A stretch of DNA of 5,475 nt from Clostridiales bacterium (GTDB lineage Bacteria > Bacillota > Clostridia > Oscillospirales > Oscillospiraceae), in contig JAJQFX010000252.1 of the NCBI GenBank assembly GCA_021200895.1, positions 1 to 5,475 on the forward strand. Reading direction: 5' to 3'. The position numbers were made by a program, and so were the translations under genes. Of this stretch, positions 5,407 through 5,475 are shown piece by piece. The number at the start of each line of letters is the position of its first letter. The first letter of the stretch is position 1. The notes under the pieces were generated by a model. It had not been told where the DNA came from and did not search any database. It was given only the letters and a program-made list of their open reading frames with translations.

Positions 5407-5456
5407 GACACCCACGGCTGCGTGTAGAAAACTCACGAAAAAGGTGAAAAACCCGG

Positions 5457-5462
5457 TTGACA
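5457..5462 (+). promoter_or_regulatory. Possible -35 box of a promoter running out of the window
   Basis: A perfect TTGACA lies downstream of the terminator in a non-coding stretch. With a 17-base spacer the -10 box would begin at about 5480, past the end, so it cannot be confirmed. The rest of 5407-5475 shows no gene, only a small CACG-GCTG-CGTG dyad (5413-5424). Confidence 0.35.
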
Positions 5463-5475
5463 AACTCGGTCAGCT

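Noticed and set aside
5257..5463. Minus-strand 68-codon open frame across the operon end
   Set aside because: It runs through the intrinsic terminator stem and into the AEC gene, has no ribosome binding site that I can see and no recognisable motif.
1..5475. CRISPR array, tRNA, rRNA, insertion sequence or phage attachment site
   Set aside because: No regularly spaced direct repeats, no cloverleaf-like sequence, no transposase or integrase and no flanking terminal repeats were seen.

Overview
The window looks like a piece of chromosome from a high-GC member of the Clostridia, probably a gut Oscillospiraceae-type bacterium. That placement is an inference from the GC-rich coding sequence, the strong AGGAGG-type ribosome binding sites and the protein types; no phylogenetic marker gene is present. 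All six genes lie on the + strand and are tightly packed. Long open frames on the opposite strand are by-products of the high GC content.

Region 1 (1-187) is non-coding. Positions 1-120 hold several short inverted repeats and resemble a degenerate or interspersed element. Positions 121-149 hold a candidate sigma-A-type promoter, with a perfect 9-bp inverted repeat (127-135/151-159) lying over it.

Region 2 (188-2942) is a probable four-gene operon. (a) A NudC-type NAD(H) pyrophosphatase with zinc ribbon and intact Nudix box. (b) A 209-residue protein of no annotated family at first sight, whose N-terminus matches the active-site layout of proteasome/HslV/Anbu-type Ntn hydrolases: Ser directly after Met, then Asp, Arg and Lys at proteasome-like spacing. 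(c) A tandem fusion of a SpoT/MESH1-like HD domain and a YfbR/HDDC2-like HD domain, joined to (b) by an ATGA overlap. (d) A 72-residue acidic helical protein starting at GTG. Two of the four genes are predicted nucleotide hydrolases covering NAD(H) or NAD-capped RNA, (p)ppGpp-like alarmones and deoxynucleotides. Combined with a proteasome-like protein of unknown target, this suggests a stress or nucleotide-clean-up module. It is the most interesting part of the window.

Region 3 (2943-3057) is an intergenic gap with a nested inverted repeat followed by a second promoter with the same TACAAT -10 box.

Region 4 (3058-5406) is a two-gene membrane transport operon: a MATE-family multidrug exporter and an AEC-family (auxin-efflux-carrier-like) permease overlapping by 11 bases, closed by a strong intrinsic terminator at 5369-5406. 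The last 70 bases hold no gene but contain a perfect TTGACA, probably the -35 box of a gene beyond the window.
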